A program made the translations under genes and the position numbers. The notes beneath the pieces were generated by a model. That model saw only the letters and a program-made list of their open reading frames with translations, did no database searches and had not been told where the DNA came from. From assembly GCF_023229695.1 (NCBI RefSeq), contig NZ_JALNYS010000002.1, forward strand, positions 1 to 64,000: a stretch of 64,000 nucleotides of DNA. Direction: 5' to 3'. Below are positions 50,771-59,321 of this stretch, in pieces. Source of the stretch: Sulfuricurvum sp. (GTDB lineage Bacteria > Campylobacterota > Campylobacteria > Campylobacterales > Sulfurimonadaceae). The stretch's first letter is position 1. Each line of letters opens with the position of its first letter.

Positions 50771-50813
50771 CGTCTACGCCGCTATGGCACTGAATCTTGC
50801 CTCTATCGAGGCA
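50771..50813 (-). repeat. GTAGCCAA-family repeat, copy 2 (5' half only)
   Basis: On the minus strand: TGCCTCGATAGAGGCA hairpin, then AGATTCAGTGCCATAGCGGC and GTAGAC. This matches the first 40 bases of the repeat at 45886. It lies between rpsT and prfA, the only plus-strand pair interrupted by this family, and is inverted relative to copy 1. Confidence 0.55.
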
Positions 50814-50850
50814 AATTTTCCTCTTGATACCTTTTTAGGGAACCACAACC

Positions 50851-51918
50851 ATGTTATCCGATAAACTCACCCCTTTTATCAACCGTTACAACGAACTCAG
50901 TGATTTACTCAGTGCTCCGGATATCGGTTCTGATATCAAACGTATGACCGACCTCTCCAAAGAGCAATCTTCCCTTCAGGCAATCGTTACCAAAGCGACC
51001 GAATACAAAAAACTCCTCGCCGATATCGAAGAGAATAAAACCCTGATATTTGATGCGGAACTCGGCGAACTCGCGAAAGAGGAGTTAAAATCGCTCGAAC
51101 CGCTGGTAGAACCTCTTGAAGAGGAGATCAAGAAACTCCTTATCCCCGCCGATCCCAACGACAAGCGCAATATCTACATAGAGCTTCGTGCCGGAACGGG
51201 AGGGGACGAAGCGGCGATCTTTGTCGGCGATTTGTTTAATGCCTATGTCCGATATGCCGATCTCAAAGGGTGGAAGATTGAGCTGATGAGCACCAGCCCT
51301 TCCGATGCGGGAGGATTTAAAGAGATTATCGCCCTCATCAAAGGGGAGCAAGTCTACTCCCGTCTCAAATCCGAAGCGCGAACCCACCGCGTCCAGCGCG
51401 TCCCTGCAACAGAATCTCAGGGACGGGTCCACACCTCAGCCATTACCGTTGCCGTCATGCCCGAAGTGGATGATGTCGAGATCAATATCAACGAAAGCGA
51501 TCTTAAAATCGACGTCATGCGCTCCAGCGGGTGCGGCGGACAAAGTGTCAATACGACCGATTCGGCTGTCCGGATCACCCATATCCCCAGCGGCATCGTC
51601 GTCAACAACCAGGATGAAAAATCGCAGCACAAAAACAAAGATAAAGCGATGAAAATCCTCAAAGCGCGTCTGTACGAAATGCAGATCCAAGAGGCGAAAG
51701 AGAAAGAGATGAATGAGCGCAAGGAGCAAGTGGGGACCGGGGACCGTTCAGGGCGTATCCGAACCTACAACTACCCTCAGAACCGTATCTCCGACCACCG
51801 CATCACCCTCACCCTCTACCGCCTTGAAGAGATCATGCAGGGGGGGTTGATGGACGATATCATCGAACCTTTGATTGCCGACACCCAAGCCAAAATCATG
51901 GAGAGAGCAGGATTATAA
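50851..51918 (+). CDS. prfA: Peptide chain release factor 1
   Basis: A 355-residue RF1 with RAGTGGDEAAIF, the RVPATESQGRVHTS segment that includes the stop-codon-reading PxT region (PAT), and the GGQ motif in SSGCGGQSVNTTD. It ends translation at UAA and UAG. It is followed by a hairpin. Confidence 0.95.
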   Translation: MLSDKLTPFINRYNELSDLLSAPDIGSDIKRMTDLSKEQSSLQAIVTKATEYKKLLADIEENKTLIFDAELGELAKEELKSLEPLVEPLEEEIKKLLIPADPNDKRNIYIELRAGTGGDEAAIFVGDLFNAYVRYADLKGWKIELMSTSPSDAGGFKEIIALIKGEQVYSRLKSEARTHRVQRVPATESQGRVHTSAITVAVMPEVDDVEININESDLKIDVMRSSGCGGQSVNTTDSAVRITHIPSGIVVNNQDEKSQHKNKDKAMKILKARLYEMQIQEAKEKEMNERKEQVGTGDRSGRIRTYNYPQNRISDHRITLTLYRLEEIMQGGLMDDIIEPLIADTQAKIMERAGL

Positions 51919-51923
51919 ATTCA

Positions 51924-51941
51924 TTAAAATCGCTTGCGATT
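51924..51941 (+). terminator. Hairpin after prfA
   Basis: AAAATCGC, TT, GCGATTTT forms a perfect palindrome six bases after the prfA stop; with a four-base loop the stem is seven pairs, ending in a short T-run. A second hairpin, TTTTCG/CGAAAA (51953-51971), follows. Confidence 0.5.
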
Positions 51942-52020
51942 TTCAGAGAAACATTTTCGTTTTCAGCGAAAAACGGTTCCCTTGTTTTGGGCTTCCTGCC
52001 GAAGGAAACCCAGTGTTAAC

Positions 52021-52050
52021 GTAGCCAATCGGGACGTGTTCCGATGGCGT
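52021..52050 (-). repeat. GTAGCCAA-family hairpin, copy 3 (after dapF)
   Basis: GTAGCCAATCGGGA, a CGTG loop, then TTCCGATGGCG. Read on the minus strand it begins directly after the dapF stop codon. It closely matches the hairpin after ccoG (55802-55831), so it probably serves as a dispersed terminator or RNA-end element. Confidence 0.6.
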
Positions 52051-52800
52051 TTACAATCTCCAGTAGGTCTCAAAAACCCCTTTGACTTCCCCTTTAAACG
52101 TAATCGTCCCCTCGTCAAGCCCGAGATAGAGCGTCTCTCCGCTTTTCGGGAATACTTGAGTTTTTTCACCCACTTTTCCCTCTTGATTGGCTCGGTAAAA
52201 TGAAGCTGCCATCCCGGTTCCGCACGCCAATGTCTCATCTTCAACCCCGCGCTCATAGGTACGGACGCGAAGTGTCCCATCAAGGTTGACACTCGCGATA
52301 TTAACATTGGCATTGTAACGGTGCCGAAGTGCACGTGCCATATCGATATTAAAATGGTCGATATCGGCATCAAAAGTAATCAAATGGGGAACGCCGGTAT
52401 CGATCAGCCACCACCGCATCCCCCCCTCGTCAATCTCTTTTTCCAGAATAAGGGGAGGAGTCAAATCGCTTTGTACCATCTCTCCATCCACCTGAGCTTT
52501 GATCACTCCGGCTCCGGTCAAAAAGGCCATTTTAGCTTTTGCAAGACCGAATCGGTGGGCATAATGGGCACACGCACGGCTGCCGTTTCCGCACATGGAA
52601 GCGGTTGAGCCGTCCGCATTGTAAAACTGCCATTCAAAGTCAAACTGCTCGTGCGGGATCAAGACGATCAAGCCGTCTGCTCCGATCCCGTTTTGCCGGT
52701 CGCATAATTCACGGGCCAAAAGCGAGCGGTCTTGATTGTCAAATGCATGAAAAATGACGAAATCGTTTCCGCTGGCGCAGTATTTTGCGATTTGGTACAT
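52051..52800 (-). CDS. dapF: Diaminopimelate epimerase
   Basis: A 249-residue enzyme with both catalytic Cys regions: MCGNGSRACA (about 68-77) and LACGTGMAAS (about 190-199), plus ASGNDFVIF near the start. It converts LL- to meso-diaminopimelate for lysine and peptidoglycan. I use the ATG at 52800, where the family begins; a longer frame reaches 52881 and runs into coaE. Confidence 0.94.
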   Translation of the reverse strand: MYQIAKYCASGNDFVIFHAFDNQDRSLLARELCDRQNGIGADGLIVLIPHEQFDFEWQFYNADGSTASMCGNGSRACAHYAHRFGLAKAKMAFLTGAGVIKAQVDGEMVQSDLTPPLILEKEIDEGGMRWWLIDTGVPHLITFDADIDHFNIDMARALRHRYNANVNIASVNLDGTLRVRTYERGVEDETLACGTGMAASFYRANQEGKVGEKTQVFPKSGETLYLGLDEGTITFKGEVKGVFETYWRL

Positions 52801-52828
52801 CGTGGATCCTCCGGATAAATAGGTGTAA

Positions 52829-53434
52829 TTATACCTTAGGGGCGGGATAGAGCGCTTTAATAGTTTCCACAAACCGTTCACATTCGGCTTGCAGATGTTT
52901 CAGATTGGCAGAATTGTCGATGACCCACGTCGCACGGGAACGTTTCTCATTGATATCCATCTGACTCTCGATACGGCGCAGCGACTCTTCTTGCGAAAAT
53001 CCGTTACGCTTCATAAAACGCTCCAGCTGAAGCTCTTTAGGGGTGTAAACCACAACCGAATGCTCTATCGGGTAGGCATTGGTCTCGAAAAAGAGGGGTA
53101 TATCGATAAGATAGGGGTATTTAAGCCGGTCTTGTTTTTCACTCTCTTCTTCGATGGCCGTACGAATTTTGGGGTGAAGAAACGATTCAAGCTCTTTTTT
53201 AGCCTCCGGATCGGAAAAGATCCGTTTTCCCAATTCTGCTCGGACAACTTTACCTTTATCGATATATTCCGGACCGAAATGTTCTGCTACCCACATACTG
53301 TTTTCATCCAGAATACGGTGGGAAATAGCATCGGCATCGATAATACGAAGACCGTTTAGCCCCATCAGGGAAGCGACGGTGCTTTTCCCCGTTGCAATCC
53401 CTCCGGTCAGTGCGATAGCGTATCGGTAGGGCAT
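52829..53434 (-). CDS. coaE: Dephospho-CoA kinase
   Basis: A 201-residue P-loop kinase with Walker A GGIATGKST (about 11-19), the IDADAISHRIL substrate motif and IDIPLFFE. It carries out the last step of coenzyme A synthesis. Its ATG overlaps the last base of the speE-like gene, so the two are coupled; dapF follows after 28 bases. Confidence 0.94.
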   Translation of the reverse strand: MPYRYAIALTGGIATGKSTVASLMGLNGLRIIDADAISHRILDENSMWVAEHFGPEYIDKGKVVRAELGKRIFSDPEAKKELESFLHPKIRTAIEEESEKQDRLKYPYLIDIPLFFETNAYPIEHSVVVYTPKELQLERFMKRNGFSQEESLRRIESQMDINEKRSRATWVIDNSANLKHLQAECERFVETIKALYPAPKV

Positions 53435-53988
53435 CAGTTCCGGATAATGCCGAGGTAATTTTTGCGGATGTACTGCGGCATCGCAAATACGCCGATGTGC
53501 ACGTCGCAGTTGTAAAACTGTTGCCCTTCAAGTAGATCACTCCGCTGCAAAATCAGATCGGCCGTCGGATGATACTCTTTCGAGCACAACAGTAGCGTTG
53601 ACCCCGCGCCGTTGTAATAGGGCATGATGATTTTAAAATAATTCCCCAAAATCTGCATGAGCTTGGTATTGGCCGCAACATCGTCCAGATCCGGATGTTT
53701 CAGAACCGTCAATCCGTCCTCTTTCAGAATACGGTTGACATGGGCCAGTACCGCACCGTCATCGCACAACGTATCGAGTAAAACGATATCGGCACTTTTG
53801 TCCGCACTGTTACGGAGCGTTTCCAGCAGATTTCCTGTCCCCTCAAAAACCGTTTCAATTCCTAGGTAGCGTGCCAATTCACCCTCTATCAATTCGGCAT
53901 CATCGCTGATGACGAGAAGCAATTGAGGATTTTTATGGGTACACAGGGGAACATGCACCATCATTTCGGGATAAATAAACGTTTTCAT
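53434..53988 (-). CDS. Spermidine synthase-like protein
   Basis: A 184-residue Rossmann-type protein with LLVISDDAELIEGELARYLG (GG-D-like SAM/dcSAM motif, here altered) and IVLLDTLCDDGAVLAHVNRIL in the position of the catalytic Asp region. It resembles the short SpeE-like proteins encoded next to coaE and dapF in Campylobacterota but is smaller than true spermidine synthases, lacks the usual GGGDG motif, and may not have that activity. Confidence 0.6.
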   Translation of the reverse strand: MKTFIYPEMMVHVPLCTHKNPQLLLVISDDAELIEGELARYLGIETVFEGTGNLLETLRNSADKSADIVLLDTLCDDGAVLAHVNRILKEDGLTVLKHPDLDDVAANTKLMQILGNYFKIIMPYYNGAGSTLLLCSKEYHPTADLILQRSDLLEGQQFYNCDVHIGVFAMPQYIRKNYLGIIRN

Positions 53989-54187
53989 AAATGGATTAAT
54001 CTCTTTTTTGTGGAATATTTGAGCGATTGTAACACGCGGAGATTAAAGCGTATTGAATATTCCGCCCCTCCCTTAAATATTAAAGAATTGAGGAACGATC
54101 GGGTTGACGATTTGACGATTGTTTCTCTAATATCGTTTAAAAGGAAGATTCGTTACAATTTCGCTACTAAAACAGGTGAGGACTTTC

Positions 54188-55183
54188 ATGAGCCAAATCA
54201 GCTATAAAGATGCCGGTGTCGATATTGATGCAGGTAACAGTTTTGTCGAAAATATCAAACCTCTCGTCAAGTCGACGGCTATTCCCGGTGTCCTTGGCGG
54301 TATCGGCTCGTTTGCCGGGGCGTTTGAACTCCCGACCGGGTACAAAGAACCGGTCATGCTCGCCGCAACCGACGGTGTCGGAACCAAACTCAAACTGGCT
54401 ATTGATTCGGGGATCCACTCTACCGTCGGTATCGATTTGGTTGCGATGTGTGTCAATGACCTGATTTGTAATTTCGGAACCCCCTCTTTTTTCCTTGATT
54501 ATTATGCCACCGGCAAACTTGATGTTGCCGCAGCAACTGCCGTAGTCAGCGGTATCGCGGAAGGGTGCCGTCAAGCCGAGTGTGCCCTCATCGGCGGTGA
54601 AACCGCCGAAATGCCGGGGATGTACCACGCCGATGACTATGATCTTGCCGGGTTTGCGGTGGGGATCGGGGAGAAAAGCGAACTCGACCGTACCGACAAA
54701 GTCGCTGCAGGAGATATTCTCATCGCTCTTCCAAGCTCAGGATTGCACTCCAACGGATTCTCATTGGCCCGCAAAGTACTGTTCGAAAAAATGGGGATGA
54801 AGTTCGAGGATGAGTTCGAAGGAAAACCTCTTATCGAAACCCTTCTTACGCCAACACGCATCTATGTCAAAACATTCAAAGCGTTAAAAGATAAAATTCA
54901 AGCGCTTGCCCACATTACGGGTGGCGGGATTGTCGAGAACTTCCCGCGTGTATTGCCCGAAGGGCTGCGTGCCCTCATCACGGAATCTTCGATCCGGGTT
55001 CTCCCTATTTTTGAATTGATCGGCCAACATGTCGAACGTGCCGAAATGTTCCGTGCCTTCAATATGGGGGTCGGGATGATCCTCGTCGTCAAGGAAGCCG
55101 ATGTGACTGACGTCCTTGCCTCTACCGACGGTTACGTTATCGGTCACCTCGAAGCCGGGACGCGTGAAGCGCTCCTCGTATAA
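54188..55183 (+). CDS. purM: Phosphoribosylaminoimidazole synthetase
   Basis: A 331-residue PurM with SYKDAGVDIDAGN at the start, ATDGVGTKLKLA, GGETAEMPGMY and the C-terminal ITGGGIVENFPRVLP. It catalyses the AIR step of purine synthesis. GGTGAGG lies before the ATG at 54188; the GTG four codons upstream is part of that ribosome site. Confidence 0.95.
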   Translation: MSQISYKDAGVDIDAGNSFVENIKPLVKSTAIPGVLGGIGSFAGAFELPTGYKEPVMLAATDGVGTKLKLAIDSGIHSTVGIDLVAMCVNDLICNFGTPSFFLDYYATGKLDVAAATAVVSGIAEGCRQAECALIGGETAEMPGMYHADDYDLAGFAVGIGEKSELDRTDKVAAGDILIALPSSGLHSNGFSLARKVLFEKMGMKFEDEFEGKPLIETLLTPTRIYVKTFKALKDKIQALAHITGGGIVENFPRVLPEGLRALITESSIRVLPIFELIGQHVERAEMFRAFNMGVGMILVVKEADVTDVLASTDGYVIGHLEAGTREALLV

Positions 55184-55194
55184 ATCGGATCCCC

Positions 55195-55214
55195 GAAAGG
55201 GCGATCGCCCTTTC
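55195..55214 (+). terminator. Palindromic terminator after purM
   Basis: GAAAGGGC, GATC, GCCCTTTC is a perfect 20-base palindrome 12 bases after the purM stop, with a T-rich tract some 15 bases later. Confidence 0.55.
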
Positions 55215-55299
55215 ATCCTTTGACCTACCCTTTTTTCTTTCCTCTTTTCCCTCTTTCGATGTATAATCCTATTACGACCCTATCTTAAAGGAGATACCC

Positions 55300-55740
55300 A
55301 TGAAAGGAAAAATTCTTGCAGGCGTTGCAATAGCCGCGATTGTGATACAATTTATCCCCTACGGAAAAAACCATACCAACCCCCCCATCATCAGTGAGCC
55401 CAAATGGGACTCGCCGCACACCAAAGAACTTTTTGATAATGCGTGTGCCAATTGTCATTCGCATCAGACAACCTATCCGTGGTATACCCATATAGCCCCG
55501 ATCTCCTGGCTCATCCAACGGGATGTGGATGAGGGGCGTGAACACTTCAATGTCTCGGCATGGGGAGTGCAGAAAAAGAATGAAGGAGAAGATGGGGCAA
55601 AAGAGGTACGGGAGGGGGAAATGCCGCCATGGTTTTATCTCCCGACCCATCCGGAAGCAAGACTCACCGATGGAGAGAAGCAAGAGCTGATCAACGGATT
55701 GGAAAAAACATTCGGGAAAGAAGAGGCGGAAGAGAAGTAA
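55300..55740 (+). CDS. Haem-binding domain protein (single-haem cytochrome-like)
   Basis: A 146-residue protein with an N-terminal membrane anchor or signal (KILAGVAIAAIVIQFIPYG) and one haem c site CANCH (about 50-54), followed by SHQTTYPWYTHIAPISWLI, typical of the haem-binding (DUF/Haem_bd) family. MPPWFYLPTHPEARLT near the end carries a possible axial Met or His. Located in the periplasm. Role unknown, perhaps electron transfer. Confidence 0.8.
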   Translation: MKGKILAGVAIAAIVIQFIPYGKNHTNPPIISEPKWDSPHTKELFDNACANCHSHQTTYPWYTHIAPISWLIQRDVDEGREHFNVSAWGVQKKNEGEDGAKEVREGEMPPWFYLPTHPEARLTDGEKQELINGLEKTFGKEEAEEK

Positions 55741-55794
55741 TCACGCGTCAGCGTACATTACATCCAAGCATGCGTGGGCGCACCGCCGAGGTGG

Positions 55795-55832
55795 GCTCAG
55801 CGTAGCCAATAGGGAGACGTTCCGATTGGCGT
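55795..55832 (-). repeat. GTAGCCAA-family hairpin, copy 4 (after ccoG)
   Basis: GCTCAGCGTAGCCAATAGGGA, read in two parts as GCTCAGC and GTAGCCAATAGGGA, then GACG and TTCCGATTGGCG. The stem ends a few bases past the ccoG stop on the minus strand, as in the copy after dapF. The sequence upstream (55741-55790) holds no gene. Confidence 0.6.
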
Positions 55833-55833
55833 A

Positions 55834-57273
55834 TTATTGTAATAAATCCGAGCGCGGAAACGTAAACGTTGACTCACGGGTTACAATCACCTTCTCTTTC
55901 GTGTCAATGGCATAGGCACGGATCACAATCGGAATGATCGTATCTTTTCGCTCATCCTTGACCAACATATCGGTAGTGGAGAGGATAACCACTTTTTTCT
56001 TTTTGATTCCCGGAACGACGTTAAACGGTCCCTCCGGTTCAGAAATTTTAATTTTCCCTTCCATCCCTTTTGGGGCGATTACATCAAAATAGTACTTGTG
56101 ATCTTCATTCAAGGTATTCTGGAGCAAAAACGTATAGGCATTATCGACTCTGATTTTTCCGTCATTGGTATGATTGATCGAATAGAGACGGTTTTCTTTA
56201 TTGATGTTCAGTAGCATATGCTCTTTTTTACTTCCCATCATGACCATAATAATCGCCGTTATGACCAAGATAACGCCGTACCCGATAATCTTAGGACGAA
56301 AATAATTGGTTTTCCCTTTCTGAAACAGTGTCTCTTTTTCACTTGACCACTCGATCAGAGAGGGTTTCCCGAGCTTGCCCATCACTTCGGTACACGCATC
56401 AACACATTCCAGACAGTTGATACACTCCAGCTGAAGCCCTTGTCGGATATCAATATGGGTCGGACAGACCGTTACACAACTCTCGCACGCCGTACACTCG
56501 GCATTCGGATTGACGGAGAGGAGAGATTTTTGGGTGCTAAACACCTTCTCTTTATTCTCATTGTAGATATCTCCCCCCCGATTCGGATTATAAATGGCCA
56601 TAATCGTATCGTCATCGTACAAGACCGATTGAATACGGGAATAGGGACAGACATACACACAAAAGTTTTCTTTCAAAAAAATGACATCGTAAATCAAAAA
56701 GAGGACAATTCCGAGAATCGATCCGAACAAAACAGGGTGATCTGCAGGATTTTGCAGGTACACGATAAAATCTTCCGGCGGGACGAAAAACCACATCAGA
56801 TCCGCTGCTGCGATAAAAGACAATCCGGTCCATATCACGATGGCAAGCACCCGTTTTATCTTATTCTCTATTTTTGAATAATCCGGTTCTTGCTGCTTGT
56901 TTTTAATCCGCTTACGCAAACCGAGAAGTTTTGTCTCAATCAGATCACGATAGATAACCCGAAAAATGGTTTGAGGACACATCCATCCGCAAAATACCCG
57001 TCCACCCAGTACCGTTAATCCGAAGATCCCGAGAAACAAGATCATCAGCAAAAACGGCATCAGATACAGCTCCTGCATATCAAACTGAACAAACATCAAC
57101 TCAAGTTTCAATTTGTCAAAACTCAATAAAAACAGATGATTTCCATTCACCTGTATCCATGGAACGATAAGCGAAAAGAGGGTCATTAACCCATATGCCC
57201 AATACCGCCGAATCCGCAGCGGAATCCATCCGGCCAGATACTCTTTTGTGTTTGAAACTCTCTTCTCACTCAT
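55834..57273 (-). CDS. ccoG: Cytochrome cbb3 oxidase accessory protein CcoG
   Basis: A 479-residue membrane ferredoxin-like protein. It has four to five membrane segments, the GRVFCGWMCPQT motif (about 92-103), two [4Fe-4S] motifs (CTACESCVTVCP, CINCLECVDAC), a further helix near 330-350 and a C-terminal Ig-like FixG domain. CcoG is a cupric reductase needed for copper delivery to cbb3 oxidase (family knowledge). It overlaps the regulator-like gene by four bases; no ccoNOQP genes lie in the window. Confidence 0.92.
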   Translation of the reverse strand: MSEKRVSNTKEYLAGWIPLRIRRYWAYGLMTLFSLIVPWIQVNGNHLFLLSFDKLKLELMFVQFDMQELYLMPFLLMILFLGIFGLTVLGGRVFCGWMCPQTIFRVIYRDLIETKLLGLRKRIKNKQQEPDYSKIENKIKRVLAIVIWTGLSFIAAADLMWFFVPPEDFIVYLQNPADHPVLFGSILGIVLFLIYDVIFLKENFCVYVCPYSRIQSVLYDDDTIMAIYNPNRGGDIYNENKEKVFSTQKSLLSVNPNAECTACESCVTVCPTHIDIRQGLQLECINCLECVDACTEVMGKLGKPSLIEWSSEKETLFQKGKTNYFRPKIIGYGVILVITAIIMVMMGSKKEHMLLNINKENRLYSINHTNDGKIRVDNAYTFLLQNTLNEDHKYYFDVIAPKGMEGKIKISEPEGPFNVVPGIKKKKVVILSTTDMLVKDERKDTIIPIVIRAYAIDTKEKVIVTRESTFTFPRSDLLQ

Positions 57274-57929
57274 TCATTCTCCTTTGAAATTATTCCAACA
57301 ACCGGACACTTGATCGTGCTGACGACCATTGCTTCCGCATCTTCATCACTGCCTATCAAGACACCTCGGACAACCTCTTTCAGCTCACGCGATTCAATAT
57401 AATCTTTTAATGAACTGCGGCTCACCTCTAAAATCCGAGAAATTTCGCTCACACTTTTGCCGTTTTTTAACAGCAAAAGGATCTCATCCAGATAGATATC
57501 AAATTTCGAAGAAGACTTGGATCCTTTCGGACGCCCTATCCCCTTTTTTGCATCTTCCTGAATTTGCTGGCGGAGCTGATCTATCAGACCCAAAACGACC
57601 ATTGTATCACTTTTACGGTCAATCACGACCCCCTGTTTTACCAAATGGATCGTATTGCCGTTTTTGAGCAAACAGCTTAACATTTGCACCAAATCTTCGA
57701 TATGGCTGCTCAATGTCCACGTATCATAAACAATCAGGGTATCCTCGTTCAACGTACGGAAAAAATTGACCACCTCATGGCGTTCCGTTATCCGTTTATT
57801 TTGCGAGATTTGGTCAATCAGCTCTTCGTTCACCCCAAATTTTTTTTGGTCAACATAGGTATTAATCAACTTCAGCTGCTCATAAATCCCATCGAAATCT
57901 TTATCAGGGCGTATATAACTGACTATCAT
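57270..57929 (-). CDS. Degenerate serine-recombinase-like regulator upstream of ccoG
   Basis: A 219-residue protein with the layout of small serine recombinases: an N-terminal resolvase-like domain (MIVSYIRPDKDFDG, then ITERHEVVNFFRTLNEDTLI, VYDTWTLSSHIEDLVQML), the GIGRPKGSKSSSK hinge and a helix-turn-helix (GKSVSEISRILEVSRSSLKD). The catalytic Ser expected in YxRVS is absent (IRPDK), and the dRLgRs region reads DTWTLSSH without its Arg residues. It is probably a DNA-binding regulator with no recombinase activity. It overlaps ccoG by four bases and may control it. Confidence 0.72.
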   Translation of the reverse strand: MIVSYIRPDKDFDGIYEQLKLINTYVDQKKFGVNEELIDQISQNKRITERHEVVNFFRTLNEDTLIVYDTWTLSSHIEDLVQMLSCLLKNGNTIHLVKQGVVIDRKSDTMVVLGLIDQLRQQIQEDAKKGIGRPKGSKSSSKFDIYLDEILLLLKNGKSVSEISRILEVSRSSLKDYIESRELKEVVRGVLIGSDEDAEAMVVSTIKCPVVGIISKENE

Positions 57930-57982
57930 TTAACGATCATACCCTTCTTATTTTTGATTTTCATCGTCATTCTAACGCATTT

Positions 57983-58021
57983 TGACGATAAAAGTCAATA
58001 TGAATATCTATTTTATCGTCA
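57983..58021. promoter_or_regulatory. 11-bp inverted repeat before the recombinase-like regulator
   Basis: TGACGATAAAA (57983-57993) and TTTTATCGTCA (58011-58021) are perfect inverted repeats 17 bases apart, overlapping the murB stop codon and lying 54 bases before the regulator start. A third related box, TCATCGTCATT (57961-57971), is closer. The arms resemble the half-sites of resolvase dimers, so this is the probable operator of the gene at 57270-57929. Confidence 0.5.
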
Positions 58022-58804
58022 TTTTGTTGCGTCTATCATCACAATTTCGCATTGCAGGTCGATTCCGAACGCTTCTTTAACCCTCAATTGCGCTTCTCGA
58101 ATCAGGGTCAGTGCATCGGCAAAAGTACCGCCCCCGTAATTGACAAGGAAATTGGCATGCACTTCGCTAAAAGCCATCATCCCCTGCCGTAGCCCCTTTA
58201 GCCCAACCGCTTCAATCAGCCGTCCCGCATAATCGCCGGGAGGATTTTTAAAACAACTTCCGGCACTGGGCTCGGATGGCTGATTGGAACGCATTTGGGC
58301 AAACATCTCCAAACGTTCCAAAGAAAATCCTTTCTCCGCTATGAAAATAGCTTCGAAGACAACATCATCAATCGATGTTTTACGATATCCGTACTCAATC
58401 TCTTCTTTGGGTATCCATCCGTTTTTCGTTCGAATCGCAACCAAATAATTAAAAATTTCGTACTCTTTGAGCCCCGCATTCATTTTCAACATTCCGCCGA
58501 GAGTCCCGGGGAGCTTTGAAAGGTATTCGAAATGGGCAATATCATTTTTTTTGCAATACGATACGACTCGTCCTCCCGGCGTTGCGGCACCGATAACAAG
58601 GCGATCCCCTTCCGATCGGATAAAATCGTATTCCTTCGAGAGGATCATCAGCGGCGGCGGTGTCGGAGAGACCAGGATATTGTTCGCCGATCCGATAATG
58701 ACGTGACCTTTCGGAATCTGATCCTGTTGAATCAAGGCAACATTGACCTTCGGGCCGATCCGTATGGAACTGAATTTGGAAAAATCGATGATTTTAGTCT
58801 GCAT
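58019..58804 (-). CDS. murB: UDP-N-acetylenolpyruvoylglucosamine reductase
   Basis: A 261-residue FAD enzyme with the FAD-binding part (ISGGG-like stretch GSANNILVSP, then KLPGTLGGMLKMNAGL), the catalytic Ser in PSAGSCFKNPPG and the Glu in AFSEVHANFLVN. It is of the short form found in Campylobacterota. It makes UDP-MurNAc. Upstream, the MITE separates it from fliQ. Confidence 0.93.
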   Translation of the reverse strand: MQTKIIDFSKFSSIRIGPKVNVALIQQDQIPKGHVIIGSANNILVSPTPPPLMILSKEYDFIRSEGDRLVIGAATPGGRVVSYCKKNDIAHFEYLSKLPGTLGGMLKMNAGLKEYEIFNYLVAIRTKNGWIPKEEIEYGYRKTSIDDVVFEAIFIAEKGFSLERLEMFAQMRSNQPSEPSAGSCFKNPPGDYAGRLIEAVGLKGLRQGMMAFSEVHANFLVNYGGGTFADALTLIREAQLRVKEAFGIDLQCEIVMIDATK

Positions 58805-58841
58805 AATGGTAGATACTACTCCCGACAGTGATATATAAAGG

Positions 58842-58988
58842 ACTGACCTTACGCACTTTTTTCAAAAGTGCAATTTAGAGATTGGTTATCTCTCCCGCAT
58901 CCGAAAGATGCGGGTAGCTTCAGGGGGTTGCAGGGACATCTGTCCCTGCCATTTTACGGGCTTTGCCCGAAAAGTGCGTAACATCAGT
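58842..58988 (-). mobile_element. MITE-like repeat, complete copy 2
   Basis: A 147-base element with terminal inverted repeats: ACTGACCTTACGCACTTTT at one end and AAAAGTGCGTAACATCAGT at the other (17 of 19 positions pair). Inside are three hairpins: CCCGCATC/GATGCGGG, GCAGGGACA/TGTCCCTGC and CGGGCTTTGCCCG. No coding frame. It lies between fliQ and murB, with no target duplication that I can point to with confidence. Confidence 0.75.
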
Positions 58989-59050
58989 AAAGGGGACAAA
59001 CGGGTATGGGGATTCTGCCGCACTAAACGGACAATGATCGCGTATAACAA

Positions 59051-59320
59051 TTATTGCATAAAAGTCGGTATCAGATTAAACATCCGAATCGTAAAATCCT
59101 CCATCTCGCTCATCATCCACGGCATCGTCAGAACGATGACGATAACAATCCCAACAATTTTCGGGATAAAACTGAGGGTTTGTTCGTTGATCTGGGTGGT
59201 TGCCTGAAAAATACTGACGGCCAATCCCAAAAACATCCCCACCAGCAGTGAAGGGAGGGCCAGAAGCATTGCCAGCTTAAATGTTTCAACCCCTAATCCG
59301 ACCAGTTCTTCTTCTAACAT
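59051..59320 (-). CDS. fliQ: Flagellar export protein FliQ
   Basis: An 89-residue protein with two membrane helices: LVGLGVETFKLAMLLALPSL at the start, LAVSIFQATTQINEQTLSFI in the middle (the conserved QxxTQxxEQTL motif) and PKIVGIVIVIVLTMPWM. Part of the flagellar type III export gate. The ATG at 59320 follows the mqnD stop by one base; a TTG at 59329 is the alternative. Confidence 0.94.
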   Translation of the reverse strand: MLEEELVGLGVETFKLAMLLALPSLLVGMFLGLAVSIFQATTQINEQTLSFIPKIVGIVIVIVLTMPWMMSEMEDFTIRMFNLIPTFMQ

Positions 59321-59321
59321 T

